NCBI GenBank assembly: GCA_023703575.1
Contig: CP097969.1
Location: forward strand, 587,517 to 651,516
Source of the DNA: SAR86 cluster bacterium
GTDB taxonomy: Bacteria > Pseudomonadota > Gammaproteobacteria > Magnimaribacterales > Magnimaribacteraceae
Direction of reading: 5' to 3'
Length of the DNA stretch: 64,000 nt
Both the position numbers and the translations under genes were made by a program. The notes beneath the pieces are model-generated. The model saw only the letters and a list, made by a program, of their open reading frames with translations, was not told where the DNA came from and did not search any database. This document shows, piece by piece, positions 1-8,246 of this stretch. The stretch's first letter is position 1. The number at the start of each line of letters is the position of its first letter.

Positions 1-1321
1 TCTCAATATATCCAGAGTTTAAATCAAGATATTCTTTTTCAGACACTACATCTTCGCCTATTTCAGGACAAAAATAATCCAAACCTTTTTTGTCTAGTAA
101 GTTAATCAATTTACATGCATATTCCGATATTAGATCAGCGCCTAATGTCCAAGAAGCAGTAGTGTACCCAAAAGTTGCTATTAAGTTAGGTACATCACTG
201 AACATCATGGTTTTATATTGCGTCTTTTCTGATATATCGAGAGTTTGATTATCAATTTTTATATCTATACCGTTTAGCAACATCATATTAAGTCCGGTTG
301 CTGTAATAATGATGTCAGCTTCTAATTCCTCTCCTGAATCAAGCTTAATGCCTTTTGGAGTAAATTCATCTATTGTTTCAGTTACGACTGAAGCCTTTCC
401 AGAATTTATAGCATTGAACATATCTCCATTAGGAACAAAACATAGACGCTGATCCCAAGGCATATATCTAGGAGTGAAATGTTTATCAACATCATAGTCT
501 TCTCCAAGGTGTCCTCTAACATGATTGATTAGCATCTCTTTTGTCTTTTCAGGATTTCGTCTAAGTCTATTGAGCATAAATCTTTGCATTAGGATATTTT
601 TCCATCTCACCAAAAAATAACCCAATCTATCTGTGGTAAATTTCTTAATGAAGTTACCGATTTTATCTTCATCGGGAGCTGCAAAATAATAAGTAGGGGA
701 CCTTTGAAGCATAGTGATGTGTTCTACTTTTTCTGACATAGCAGGAACGATCGTCACAGCGGTTGCTCCGCTGCCAATCACTACGACTTTCTTATTAGAA
801 TAGTCTAATTCCTCAGGCCATTTTTGAGGATGAACGATTTGACCTTCAAATGCTTCAACATTTTTAAATTCAGGCGTGTAACCTTCATCATAATTATAAT
901 ATCCGCCACATAAATATAAAATATTGCAAGTCATTTCTTCAATAGAATTGTTCTTTTGATTTTCTATTTTTAAATACCAAAGAGCATCGGGAGACGACCA
1001 AACAGCAGATATGACTTTCCTATTAAATTGAATTTTTTTTCTCAAATCAAATTCATCTACAGTCTCGTTGAGATACTCAAGAATAGAAGGTGCATCTGCT
1101 ATTGTTTTAGGGCTCCTCCAAGGTTTAAATTTATAACCCATAGTATGCATATCAGAGTCAGATCTTATACCCGGGTATTTAAAAAGATCCCATGTACCCC
1201 CTAAATTAGATCGGCCTTCTAGGATTGTGTAAGTCTTTTGTGGACATCGCGTTTTCAAGTTATAAGCAGCTCCAATACCTGAAATACCAGCTCCAACTAC
1301 TACTACATCAATATGTTCCAT
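1..1321 (-). CDS. Flavin-containing monooxygenase, Baeyer-Villiger type (3' partial)
   Basis: The reading frame runs from an ATG at 1321 leftwards off the window edge, so 440 residues are visible and the C-terminus is missing. An N-terminal FAD-binding GAGISG motif lies near residues 10-15 and a second Rossmann motif (GSGATA) near residue 180. Between them F158-x-G160-x3-H164-x3-W168-P matches the Baeyer-Villiger monooxygenase fingerprint (FxGxxxHxxxW). An ATG motif (ITATG) follows later. Known members use FAD and NADPH to insert oxygen into ketones or to oxygenate soft nucleophiles; the substrate here cannot be read from sequence. It lies 50 bp downstream of a second gene of the same class on the same strand, so the pair may be co-transcribed. 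Confidence 0.88.
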   Translation of the reverse strand, partial: MEHIDVVVVGAGISGIGAAYNLKTRCPQKTYTILEGRSNLGGTWDLFKYPGIRSDSDMHTMGYKFKPWRSPKTIADAPSILEYLNETVDEFDLRKKIQFNRKVISAVWSSPDALWYLKIENQKNNSIEEMTCNILYLCGGYYNYDEGYTPEFKNVEAFEGQIVHPQKWPEELDYSNKKVVVIGSGATAVTIVPAMSEKVEHITMLQRSPTYYFAAPDEDKIGNFIKKFTTDRLGYFLVRWKNILMQRFMLNRLRRNPEKTKEMLINHVRGHLGEDYDVDKHFTPRYMPWDQRLCFVPNGDMFNAINSGKASVVTETIDEFTPKGIKLDSGEELEADIIITATGLNMMLLNGIDIKIDNQTLDISEKTQYKTMMFSDVPNLIATFGYTTASWTLGADLISEYACKLINLLDKKGLDYFCPEIGEDVVSEKEYLDLNSGYIE

Positions 1322-1371
1322 TATCTAAACCTCTTTTTAGATCATTATAGCAATGTTTTATACAGTCCTTT

Positions 1372-2922
1372 TTAAGAAAACTTAAGAAGTTCGTCTTGAT
1401 GGCCTTCAGCGCCGCCAAGCAAATGATTAAGGTATGATTCATGTGATTCCATCCACATAGCTTTTGAACGACTTCTACCTGCAGATTCATCATCTTTAGT
1501 GCCTTTCATATACCAATTATTGCATTGGAGCCATATTTTTCCTTCGGATGAGACATTACATTTATCGGTCCAAATTTTAACTGCTTCTTCAAGTGGCTCT
1601 ACTTCGTTTTTATCATCAAGTTTCATAGTGGAGACAAGTTTTGCAATATATTTACCTTGTTCTTCACACAGAAGAGTTACATTAGTCACTGGGTTAAGGC
1701 TTTGAGGTCCAACCATCATATAAAAATTTGGCATGTCACTTACATGAAGACCCCATAAAGTTTTTGGCTCAATCATCTGAAAATTATTCTCAACAGAAGC
1801 TCCAAATTTATCAGCTAAAGTTACACCATTTTTTCCTATTACCGAAAAAGGTATGAGGCCTGCATCAAATCCTGTGGCATAAATAATAACTTCAAGTTCG
1901 TATAAATCCCCTGATGACATTTCTAGGCCATTCTCATTCACGGCAACCACTCCCCCAGGATCATTGACCAAGTGAACATTGTCTTTATTAAAAGTTGTGA
2001 AGTAGTCATCAATAATCAAAACTCTCTTGCAAAAAAAAGGGTAATCAGGCGTTAGTAGTTTCGCTACCTCTGGATCATCGACATCTTTTTTTATTCTTTC
2101 ACTTAAAAGGTCACAGACTGCAGAATTCCAATCTTTGTCATGTAATTGATCGAACGTGAAAGGCAAATTTGGATCAGGGGGATATTCTCCTTTCCAGTCT
2201 ACGTATCTGAGCTTAGAACTATATCCTCCAGCTTTGAAAGCATCGATTATATCTGGTGGAGTAGGTTGGTCTTCTCTTTCGATAGCCCAAGTGGCCGTTC
2301 TTTGAAATACAGTAAGGGATTCCACTTCATCTGCGATAGTTGTGATAACTTGTGCAGCAGAAGCTCCTGTCCCAACAATTCCTACTTTCTTACCTTTTAA
2401 GTTAGCTTCTTGGTCCCATTCTGCTGTATGAAAACTTTCTCCCTTAAATTTTTCCATTCCACCAAATTCAGGCATTCTAGGACTTGATAGTGGTCCGTTT
2501 GCACACACTATGTGTTTTGCAAATATTTCTGTTCTTGTTTCATTTTCAAGGTTAGTGACTTCAACTCTCCATTTTCCAAAATCTACGTATTCAAGACCTA
2601 CAACCTTTTGTAAGAATTTTATGTGTTTACGTATATCAAAATGGTCAACGAGAAGTTCTGCGTAATCAGCTATTTCAGACTGACTTACGTATCTTTTCGA
2701 AGGTATAAAGCCGGTTTCATCTAAAAAAGGTAAGTATGTATATGATTGAACATCACATGCAGCTCCAGGATAAGATCCAACACCGCCATGAGCCCAAACT
2801 CCCCCCAAAGAATTATTCTTTTCAAGAATACAGAAATTATCAATACCTTCTTCTTTCAAATAGTGTGCACAGGTTATACCGGAAAAACCACTACCTATAA
2901 TTGCAACATCGTATGTTTTCAT
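1372..2922 (-). CDS. Flavin-containing monooxygenase, Baeyer-Villiger type
   Basis: 516 residues, a usual length for single-domain Baeyer-Villiger monooxygenases. The FAD motif GSGFSG is at residues 10-15. The fingerprint F159-x-G161-x3-H165-x3-W169-D is intact, and a second dinucleotide motif (GTGASAA) follows near 184. Family members are soluble FAD/NADPH enzymes that oxidise ketones to esters or lactones. The gene starts 12 bp after the folD stop and is followed by another monooxygenase, so the three may form one minus-strand operon. The two monooxygenases diverge clearly in sequence, for example in the residues after the first FAD motif, so they are not a fresh duplication. The substrate is unknown; lipid, steroid or alicyclic ketones are possible by family analogy only. 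Confidence 0.9.
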   Translation of the reverse strand: MKTYDVAIIGSGFSGITCAHYLKEEGIDNFCILEKNNSLGGVWAHGGVGSYPGAACDVQSYTYLPFLDETGFIPSKRYVSQSEIADYAELLVDHFDIRKHIKFLQKVVGLEYVDFGKWRVEVTNLENETRTEIFAKHIVCANGPLSSPRMPEFGGMEKFKGESFHTAEWDQEANLKGKKVGIVGTGASAAQVITTIADEVESLTVFQRTATWAIEREDQPTPPDIIDAFKAGGYSSKLRYVDWKGEYPPDPNLPFTFDQLHDKDWNSAVCDLLSERIKKDVDDPEVAKLLTPDYPFFCKRVLIIDDYFTTFNKDNVHLVNDPGGVVAVNENGLEMSSGDLYELEVIIYATGFDAGLIPFSVIGKNGVTLADKFGASVENNFQMIEPKTLWGLHVSDMPNFYMMVGPQSLNPVTNVTLLCEEQGKYIAKLVSTMKLDDKNEVEPLEEAVKIWTDKCNVSSEGKIWLQCNNWYMKGTKDDESAGRSRSKAMWMESHESYLNHLLGGAEGHQDELLKFS

Positions 2923-2934
2923 TTTAATTTTATT

Positions 2935-3771
2935 TTATAAAGATGCTTCACAGGCTTCAACAGTTTGCAGTATCAACGTATTAATTGTCATCGGACCGAC
3001 TCCACCTGGAACTGGAGTGTAAGCAGAACATCTATCTATAACTCCTTCTAGATCTATATCTCCACACTTTTCAGGATGATAGCCTGCATCAATTACTACT
3101 GCCCCATCTTTGATCCAATTTGACTTGATGAATTTAGGAATTCCAACTGCTCCAACAATAATATCGGCTCTTATGAGGTGCTCTTTCAAATTAGTAGTTT
3201 TAGAATGACATATTGAAACAGTTGCATTCTCATTCAATAACATCATCGCCATTGGCTTTCCTAATATAGGACTTCTTCCAACTACAACTGCATGCTTTCC
3301 TGCAATTTCTATCTTGTATTCATGCAGCAATCTCATTATCCCTTGTGGAGTACATGAACCGAAAGCCCTTTCTCCCATGGACATGTTTCCAAACCCTAAG
3401 CAAGTCACTCCATCTACATCTTTTTTTATATCTATTGCGTCAAAACAAAGCCTCTCATCGATTTGATTAGGTACTGGATGTTGAAGGAGAATTCCATGAA
3501 CTTCAGGATTAGAGTTCAACTCATTTATTTTTGATAACAATTTTTCAGTTGTGGTTTTGCTGTCTAATTCAACTTTTATGGATTTCATACCTATTCTTTC
3601 ACAGGCATTTCCTTTCATCTTAACGTAAGTTGCAGAGGCGGGGTCAGATCCCACTAATATGGTAGCTAAAATTGGAACAAAATTTCTCTTTTCTAGCAGA
3701 TTTTTCACTCTCATCTTTAAATTTTCCTCTGAGGCGAGAGCTAAACTTTTTCCATCCATAATTATAGCCAT
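2935..3771 (-). CDS. folD: Bifunctional methylene-THF dehydrogenase/methenyl-THF cyclohydrolase
   Basis: FolD interconverts 5,10-methylene-THF, 5,10-methenyl-THF and 10-formyl-THF, using NADP, in the cytoplasm. At 278 residues it is close to the E. coli enzyme. The expected catalytic residues are present: Y49 and K53 in the TYVKMK segment, Q97 in LLQHPVP, and D120 in [13 protein letters not shown] (about 165-173) begins the nucleotide-binding part, and the C-terminal PGGVGPMT signature is intact. It is the first gene of the minus-strand group leading into the two flavin monooxygenases, and is divergent from the TBDR at 4023. The start [10 protein letters not shown] leaves ambiguity between M1 and M5; M1 is used. 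Confidence 0.96.
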   Translation of the reverse strand: MAIIMDGKSLALASEENLKMRVKNLLEKRNFVPILATILVGSDPASATYVKMKGNACERIGMKSIKVELDSKTTTEKLLSKINELNSNPEVHGILLQHPVPNQIDERLCFDAIDIKKDVDGVTCLGFGNMSMGERAFGSCTPQGIMRLLHEYKIEIAGKHAVVVGRSPILGKPMAMMLLNENATVSICHSKTTNLKEHLIRADIIVGAVGIPKFIKSNWIKDGAVVIDAGYHPEKCGDIDLEGVIDRCSAYTPVPGGVGPMTINTLILQTVEACEASL

Positions 3772-3897
3772 CCAAAGATTATATTAGTATTGGATGATTA
3801 TTCGTAAATAAAAAGTCAATAAAACTGAAACTTTACAAATTTTCGTCGTATAGGATAGAAAAATAAAGTAAAAAAAAGAAAAATTTGCTGTAATTTG

Positions 3898-3913
3898 TAA
3901 CTTTATGAAGTTA
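3898..3913. promoter_or_regulatory. Dyad in the folD/TBDR intergenic region
   Basis: The 251-bp gap between folD and the TBDR start is strongly A/T rich. It contains a perfect 6-bp inverted repeat, TAACTT / AAGTTA, around a 4-bp centre at 3898-3913. This could be an operator half-site pair or chance in AT-rich DNA. No regulator can be assigned. Confidence 0.25.
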
Positions 3914-3969
3914 TAGTGACATTTAGGAAACATATATAGGTAAATTTTTATCTTAAATATGTAAATTTT

Positions 3970-3998
3970 GACGCAAGGAAGGGGAAAATTTCCGCGTC
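3970..3998 (+). promoter_or_regulatory. Leader hairpin upstream of TonB receptor
   Basis: GACGC (3970-3974) pairs with GCGTC (3994-3998). Inside it GGAA (3977-3980) pairs with TTCC (3990-3993), leaving a purine-rich loop. The hairpin ends 15 nt before the GGGGAG ribosome-binding site at 4013. Comparable hairpins precede the other intact TBDR genes at 17612, 41690 and 44808. Confidence 0.45.
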
Positions 3999-4022
3999 CA
4001 ATATTAATTAATGGGGAGAAAA

Positions 4023-6638
4023 ATGTTCAAAAAACTATTCTACGTTCCACTTATTTCATTTTTAGTATTTTCTAATTTCATTGTCTCAGATGATGTTGAA
4101 GAGGTTGTTGTAACAGGTAGTTACATCAAGGGAAGTCCTACTGATGGAGCTTCTCCAGTAGAACTATATGATCGATCTACAATTGAGGCTATAGGTGCAG
4201 TTAATGTTGCAGATATAACTGCGAATATTGCTGTTAATTCTGGTTCTGAAAACCAAGCTGATTCATTTACATCGGGAGCGCTGCAAGGCAGAACAAATGT
4301 AAACTTGAGGGGATTAGGTCTATCTTCTACTTTGGTACTTTTCGATGGTAGAAGACAAACGGTCGCAGGTGCTACTGCAAATGATGGCAGTGTATTTGTG
4401 GACACTTCTTCAATTCCGATCATCGCCTTAGAGAGAGTTGAGGTTCTAAAAGAAGGTGCTGCTTCAATATATGGATCAGACGCTGTTGCCGGTGTAGTAA
4501 ACTATATCTTCAGGAGAGATTTCACCGGTTTTGAAGTTGATTTAACTCATCAAGAAACCGATCTAGGTTCACAGGAAGATGATAGAGTTAGTTTTATTTG
4601 GGGTGCAGGTAGTGGAGACACTAATTTAGTACTTGCCTACAGTGCACTTGATAGATCGCCTCTATCTCAAAGCGAGTTAGAGCTGGCTCCTCTTGGAATC
4701 AGTGGATTAGGAACAAGCTTCCTTTTATTTGGTCCTTCAACTGTAGAATCAGGACCTTATGCTGGAACATATAGTGCCTTCCAAAATGTTCCAGATCCAA
4801 ACTGTGTAGCTAACAAAGGTATATTAATTCCTCAAGCGAGTGGAAGTCGTTGCGGATTTAAGTACGGCCCTAGATTTAATATTGTTAATGATGAAGAACA
4901 TAACCAACTTTATGTTTCACTAAAGACTGTTCTAACAAGTGGTATAAATGCTGAACTTGATTATCTAAAAGCTGAAACTGATGTTTTTGATAATCCTCAG
5001 TCACCTTCTTATCCAGCCTTATCATATTTAAGTCCTGCATTAGCAATTCAACCTGGCACTGGTGGTAATCCATTTGGAGTTCCAGCTCTTTGGCTCGGTA
5101 GACCTTTAGCGTCCGCTTTCCCTTCGCCATTTGCTCCAAGAGAAATTGAAATGGATAGAGTATCATTCGGACTATCGGGAACATTGGATAGTGGTTTCGA
5201 TTGGGATTTTCATATGACTCGTAGTGCTGAAGATTCATATGGTAGACAACCAGACACTGGAACTTCTGCTCTTGCAGCTGCGATCAATGGAACTGGTGGG
5301 CCTACAGGAGATCAAACCTTCGATCTATTCAACCCGTCTGCTAATTCACAAGAATTAAGAGATTGGTTAAGGTCAGACCAAGAAACTTGGAATAAAGTTG
5401 TACTTTCGGTCGTTGATTTTGTTGTATCAGGTGAAATAGGCAATGTATCAGTTGCTGGTGGTCTTCAATCTAGAACTGAGAAGTATGATCTCAAGAGAAG
5501 TGCTAATTCAACTGTGGAATTTGATGCGGCAGGAAATTTAACGAAACCAGCTGACATGATATTCTTAGGCGGAGGTACAGAGTCTGATGCATCTAGAAGA
5601 ACAAATGCTATATTTGTAGAAGCCTCAACTGATCTTACAGACCAATTAGAGTTAAAAGGTGCTGTCAGATATGAGGACCTTGAAAATGATTCGAATGTCG
5701 ATCCTAAAATTTCTCTAAGATATCAGGTTAATGATGATGTGATTTTAAGAGCATCTGTCAGTACGTCATTTAGAGAGCCATCACTTGCACAACTTTATTC
5801 AGACACTGTTGGTCTTCAAGGAATTCAAGATTTTGATGAAGATGGGAATACTGTTGGACAGGCAACATTTATTCGTATAGCACAAGCAGGAAGTACAGCT
5901 CTGAAGCCAGAAGAGGCTGATAACTTAAATGTTGGTATCATTTGGTATCCAACCGATAACTTTGAAGCTAAATTAGATTACTGGATGGTTGATTACACTG
6001 ATGTGATAACCATTGAAAGCGCGCAAGGAATTGTCTCCAGGACTCCTAATAGCTCAAAAGTTCAAAGAACTACAGATGGTACATTGACTGGGGTTACTAC
6101 TAGTTACTTTAATGCCGCTTCTGTTGATACTAATGGTTTTGATGTTGAACTTCTATACTCTTTGGATACTAACATCGGAAATATCATATTAGGCATGAAT
6201 GCAACTCATATGCTTCAGTATGAGATTCCGATTGGTGGTGTAACAACAGATGTTGTTGGGCTGTTTAATCATGACAATTTTGCAAGGTCTCTTCCAGAAA
6301 CTAAAGCAGTTTTATCAGCAAATCTAATTTCAGGTAAACACACTGCTGCTGCTTACGGAAGATGGGTTTCTAGCTATGAAACAACCAATAATCCAACCCC
6401 AACAGCTTTAGCACTTGGATTTGATCAAAATATTGATAGTCACTTCACTGTTGATCTTCAATATAGCTATACATTTGACTTCAATAGCGCAGACGACCTA
6501 AGGTTAACACTAGGTGTCAAGAATGCTTTTGATGAAGAAGTGCCTCAGGTGTATGACAGTGCAAACTGGAGTTATGATCCAAAACATCATGACCCAAGAG
6601 GAAGAATGTTTTCAGTAGGTTTGAAACTTACTATGTAA
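4023..6638 (+). CDS. TonB-dependent outer-membrane receptor
   Basis: An 871-residue TBDR: signal peptide (MFKKLF followed by a hydrophobic stretch), a TonB-box-like EEVVVTGS, a plug domain with LRGLG and YGSDAVAGVVN motifs, and a long 22-strand-type beta-barrel with repeated aromatic/polar alternation. It would take up a ligand at the outer membrane using TonB energy; the ligand is not deducible. The ATG at 4023 is preferred over the in-frame ATG at 4011 because GGGGAG at 4013-4018 then serves as ribosome-binding site, as in the other TBDRs here. The last residues (GLKLTM) end in Met rather than the usual terminal Phe/Trp of barrel proteins. It is monocistronic, bounded by a strong terminator. 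Confidence 0.93.
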   Translation: MFKKLFYVPLISFLVFSNFIVSDDVEEVVVTGSYIKGSPTDGASPVELYDRSTIEAIGAVNVADITANIAVNSGSENQADSFTSGALQGRTNVNLRGLGLSSTLVLFDGRRQTVAGATANDGSVFVDTSSIPIIALERVEVLKEGAASIYGSDAVAGVVNYIFRRDFTGFEVDLTHQETDLGSQEDDRVSFIWGAGSGDTNLVLAYSALDRSPLSQSELELAPLGISGLGTSFLLFGPSTVESGPYAGTYSAFQNVPDPNCVANKGILIPQASGSRCGFKYGPRFNIVNDEEHNQLYVSLKTVLTSGINAELDYLKAETDVFDNPQSPSYPALSYLSPALAIQPGTGGNPFGVPALWLGRPLASAFPSPFAPREIEMDRVSFGLSGTLDSGFDWDFHMTRSAEDSYGRQPDTGTSALAAAINGTGGPTGDQTFDLFNPSANSQELRDWLRSDQETWNKVVLSVVDFVVSGEIGNVSVAGGLQSRTEKYDLKRSANSTVEFDAAGNLTKPADMIFLGGGTESDASRRTNAIFVEASTDLTDQLELKGAVRYEDLENDSNVDPKISLRYQVNDDVILRASVSTSFREPSLAQLYSDTVGLQGIQDFDEDGNTVGQATFIRIAQAGSTALKPEEADNLNVGIIWYPTDNFEAKLDYWMVDYTDVITIESAQGIVSRTPNSSKVQRTTDGTLTGVTTSYFNAASVDTNGFDVELLYSLDTNIGNIILGMNATHMLQYEIPIGGVTTDVVGLFNHDNFARSLPETKAVLSANLISGKHTAAAYGRWVSSYETTNNPTPTALALGFDQNIDSHFTVDLQYSYTFDFNSADDLRLTLGVKNAFDEEVPQVYDSANWSYDPKHHDPRGRMFSVGLKLTM

Positions 6639-6650
6639 CTTTCCTTTGTA

Positions 6651-6679
6651 AAAAAACCCGGCGCTTGCCGGGTTTTTTT
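6651..6679 (+). terminator. Rho-independent terminator after TBDR
   Basis: A perfect GC-rich stem (CCCGGC/GCCGGG, extended by A:T pairs on both sides) with a GCTT loop and a 7-T run. The A-rich 5' flank would also allow weak termination on the opposite strand. Confidence 0.93.
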
Positions 6680-6701
6680 GTGCATAAAACTTCTAAGAAG
6701 G

Positions 6702-6707
6702 TATAAT
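6702..6707 (+). promoter_or_regulatory. -10 element of tRNA-Pro
   Basis: A perfect TATAAT lies 11 bp upstream of the mature tRNA-Pro 5' end, directly after the preceding terminator. A weak -35 (TTGTGC at 6678, spacer 18) is possible. The transcript should include the DadA-like gene because no terminator separates them. Confidence 0.6.
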
Positions 6708-6718
6708 CCTCATCTTTT

Positions 6719-6795
6719 CGGGGCATAGCGCAGCCTGGTAGCGCACCTGCTTTGGGAGCAGGTGGTCGCAGGTTCAAATCCTGCTGCCCCGACCA
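6719..6795 (+). tRNA. tRNA-Pro (anticodon TGG)
   Basis: A full 77-nt cloverleaf. The acceptor stem CGGGGCA/TGCCCCG is perfect, and discriminator A plus CCA is encoded. The anticodon arm CCTGC-TTTGGGA-GCAGG gives anticodon TGG (6753-6755). The T-arm is GCAGG/CCTGC with TTCAAAT. The 3' CCA is only 6 nt before the start codon of the next gene. Confidence 0.97.
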
Positions 6796-6801
6796 GTTAA
6801 A

Positions 6802-8073
6802 TTGAATAAAAAACAGATCGTTATAATAGGAGGAGGGCTGCAAGGTTTAGCAACTGCAAACGCTCTCATAGACAGAGGTGAAGAAGTTTTACTTCTTGAG
6901 CGAGATAGTGACGTTGCCACCTCAACAAGTTTTGCGAATGCAGGTATGATGACTCCCTCACAATCATCACCCTGGAATTCTCCCTCTGATATTGCACAAA
7001 TCCTAGCTGGCATTGGCAAGGTAGACAGCCCTATGCTAATGAAAGCAGATCAAATTCCATCTTTATTTTTTTGGGGATTAAAGTTTTTAAGAAACTCAAC
7101 ACCAAAAAGATTTAGAGAAATATCAAGAAATTTATTTGAATTAGCTAATTACAGCAAAAACCTCACCGTTGAATTCAGAAAAAGAAATAATGTTACTTAT
7201 GATGAATCTGAGATAGGAACATTGAAGATTTACAGAAACTCTGAATCAATGAACAAATCCATTAGTCAGCAAGAAAAAATATTTTCTAATCTTGATGCTG
7301 TAAAAATAATAAATAAAGATGAATTAATAGAACTAGAACCTCAACTCAAGGAAATACAAACTGAACTTTCAGGAGGACTTTTGTTTTCTAATGATGAAGT
7401 TGGAGACGCATATAAGTTTTGTAAAATTCTTGAAGAAAGAATAAGAAATAATGGTGGTAGAATTTTAACAAAAACTAACATTAATAAGATTCTTATTAAT
7501 AAAGGTCATGTCAAAGGCATTGTCACAGAAAGGGCTATACTTCAGGCAGAAAGAGTCGTTATTTGCAGCGGATCTTGGTCTAGAGAGCTTTTGAAAAAAG
7601 TTGGTCTCAACTTACCTGTAAGACCTGTTAAAGGTTATTCGCTAACATTTGATACTACAGGGTTAAACAATGTTCCAAATATATCTTTGGTAGATGAGAG
7701 CATTCATACAGCTGTAACTTCCTTTCATAATAGAATCAGGGTAGCAGGAACTGCAGAATTTGCTGGCTATGATGATGCTATACACCCCAAAAGAATAGAT
7801 TATTTATATAGGATGTTAGAAAACATATATCCTAGTTTGTACAGTCAATTAGAAGAAGGAGAAGGAAAGATTTGGCATGGCTTTAGGCCGATGAGCGCGG
7901 ACGGCTTACCATTCATTGGCGCTACAAAAATAGAGGGTTTGTTTGTAAATTGTGGTCAAGGCCATTTGGGGTGGACGCTTGCAATGGGATCTGCAGCACT
8001 ACTGGCGGACCAATTGCAATTCAAAGATTCAGAAATTGATAGAAATCCTTATCTCGCGAGTAGATCACTTTAA
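6802..8073 (+). CDS. FAD-dependent D-amino-acid dehydrogenase-like oxidoreductase (DadA family)
   Basis: 423 residues. The N-terminal FAD motif GGGLQG sits at residues 10-15, the central RPVKGYSLTF segment is typical of the DAO/DadA family, and the C-terminal RPMSADGLPFIG followed by GQGHLGWTLA is characteristic of DadA-type enzymes. Family members oxidatively deaminate D-amino acids, or related amines, at the inner membrane face. No ATG fits the frame; translation must begin at the TTG at 6802. This is 6 nt after the CCA of tRNA-Pro and lacks a Shine-Dalgarno sequence. RNase processing of the tRNA would leave an almost leaderless mRNA. Substrate specificity within the DAO superfamily is uncertain. 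Confidence 0.87.
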   Translation: MNKKQIVIIGGGLQGLATANALIDRGEEVLLLERDSDVATSTSFANAGMMTPSQSSPWNSPSDIAQILAGIGKVDSPMLMKADQIPSLFFWGLKFLRNSTPKRFREISRNLFELANYSKNLTVEFRKRNNVTYDESEIGTLKIYRNSESMNKSISQQEKIFSNLDAVKIINKDELIELEPQLKEIQTELSGGLLFSNDEVGDAYKFCKILEERIRNNGGRILTKTNINKILINKGHVKGIVTERAILQAERVVICSGSWSRELLKKVGLNLPVRPVKGYSLTFDTTGLNNVPNISLVDESIHTAVTSFHNRIRVAGTAEFAGYDDAIHPKRIDYLYRMLENIYPSLYSQLEEGEGKIWHGFRPMSADGLPFIGATKIEGLFVNCGQGHLGWTLAMGSAALLADQLQFKDSEIDRNPYLASRSL

Positions 8074-8081
8074 ATTATTCA

Positions 8082-8109
8082 TTTTCAATTTTATTGCTTG
8101 AGATATAAT
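8082..8109 (+). promoter_or_regulatory. Promoter of the tRNA-like remnant
   Basis: A perfect TATAAT (8104-8109) is preceded at 16 bp by TTTTCA (8082-8087), a 4/6 match to the -35 consensus. Predicted initiation at about 8116-8117 coincides with the first base of the tRNA-like element at 8118, which suggests that the element is transcribed. Confidence 0.5.
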
Positions 8110-8117
8110 TCATGCAA

Positions 8118-8163
8118 CTCCTCGTACAGTGGGTCGCAGGTTCGAGTCCTGCCGAGGAGGCCA
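8118..8163 (+). other. 46-nt tRNA-like minihelix / tRNA pseudogene lacking D and anticodon arms
   Basis: CTCCTCG (8118-8124) pairs perfectly with CGAGGAG (8153-8159), followed by discriminator G and an encoded CCA (8161-8163). The T-arm GCAGG-TTCGAGT-CCTGC (8136-8152) is intact. Only 11 nt (8125-8135) occupy the place of the D arm, anticodon arm and variable loop. The stretch GGTCGCAGGTTC is shared with the tRNA-Pro at 6719. The acceptor/T stack is therefore complete, but no anticodon exists. It is either a recent internal deletion of a tRNA gene or a small RNA that keeps the CCA-ended minihelix recognised by tRNA enzymes. Confidence 0.7.
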
Positions 8164-8246
8164 CTTCTATTCATAAATTTATGTTTTCTCAAATACTTGA
8201 AGGCTCCATTCATGAACGATAAAATAATTTCTAAATTTTTTTCTAA

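Noticed and set aside
4011..4022. Upstream ATG start for the TBDR.
   Set aside because: It would consume the GGGGAG ribosome-binding site and add charged residues before the signal peptide.
8118..8163. Attachment-site remnant (3' tRNA end duplicated by an integrated element).
   Set aside because: An att duplication would not include the matching 5' acceptor strand, and there is no integrase or mobile gene nearby.
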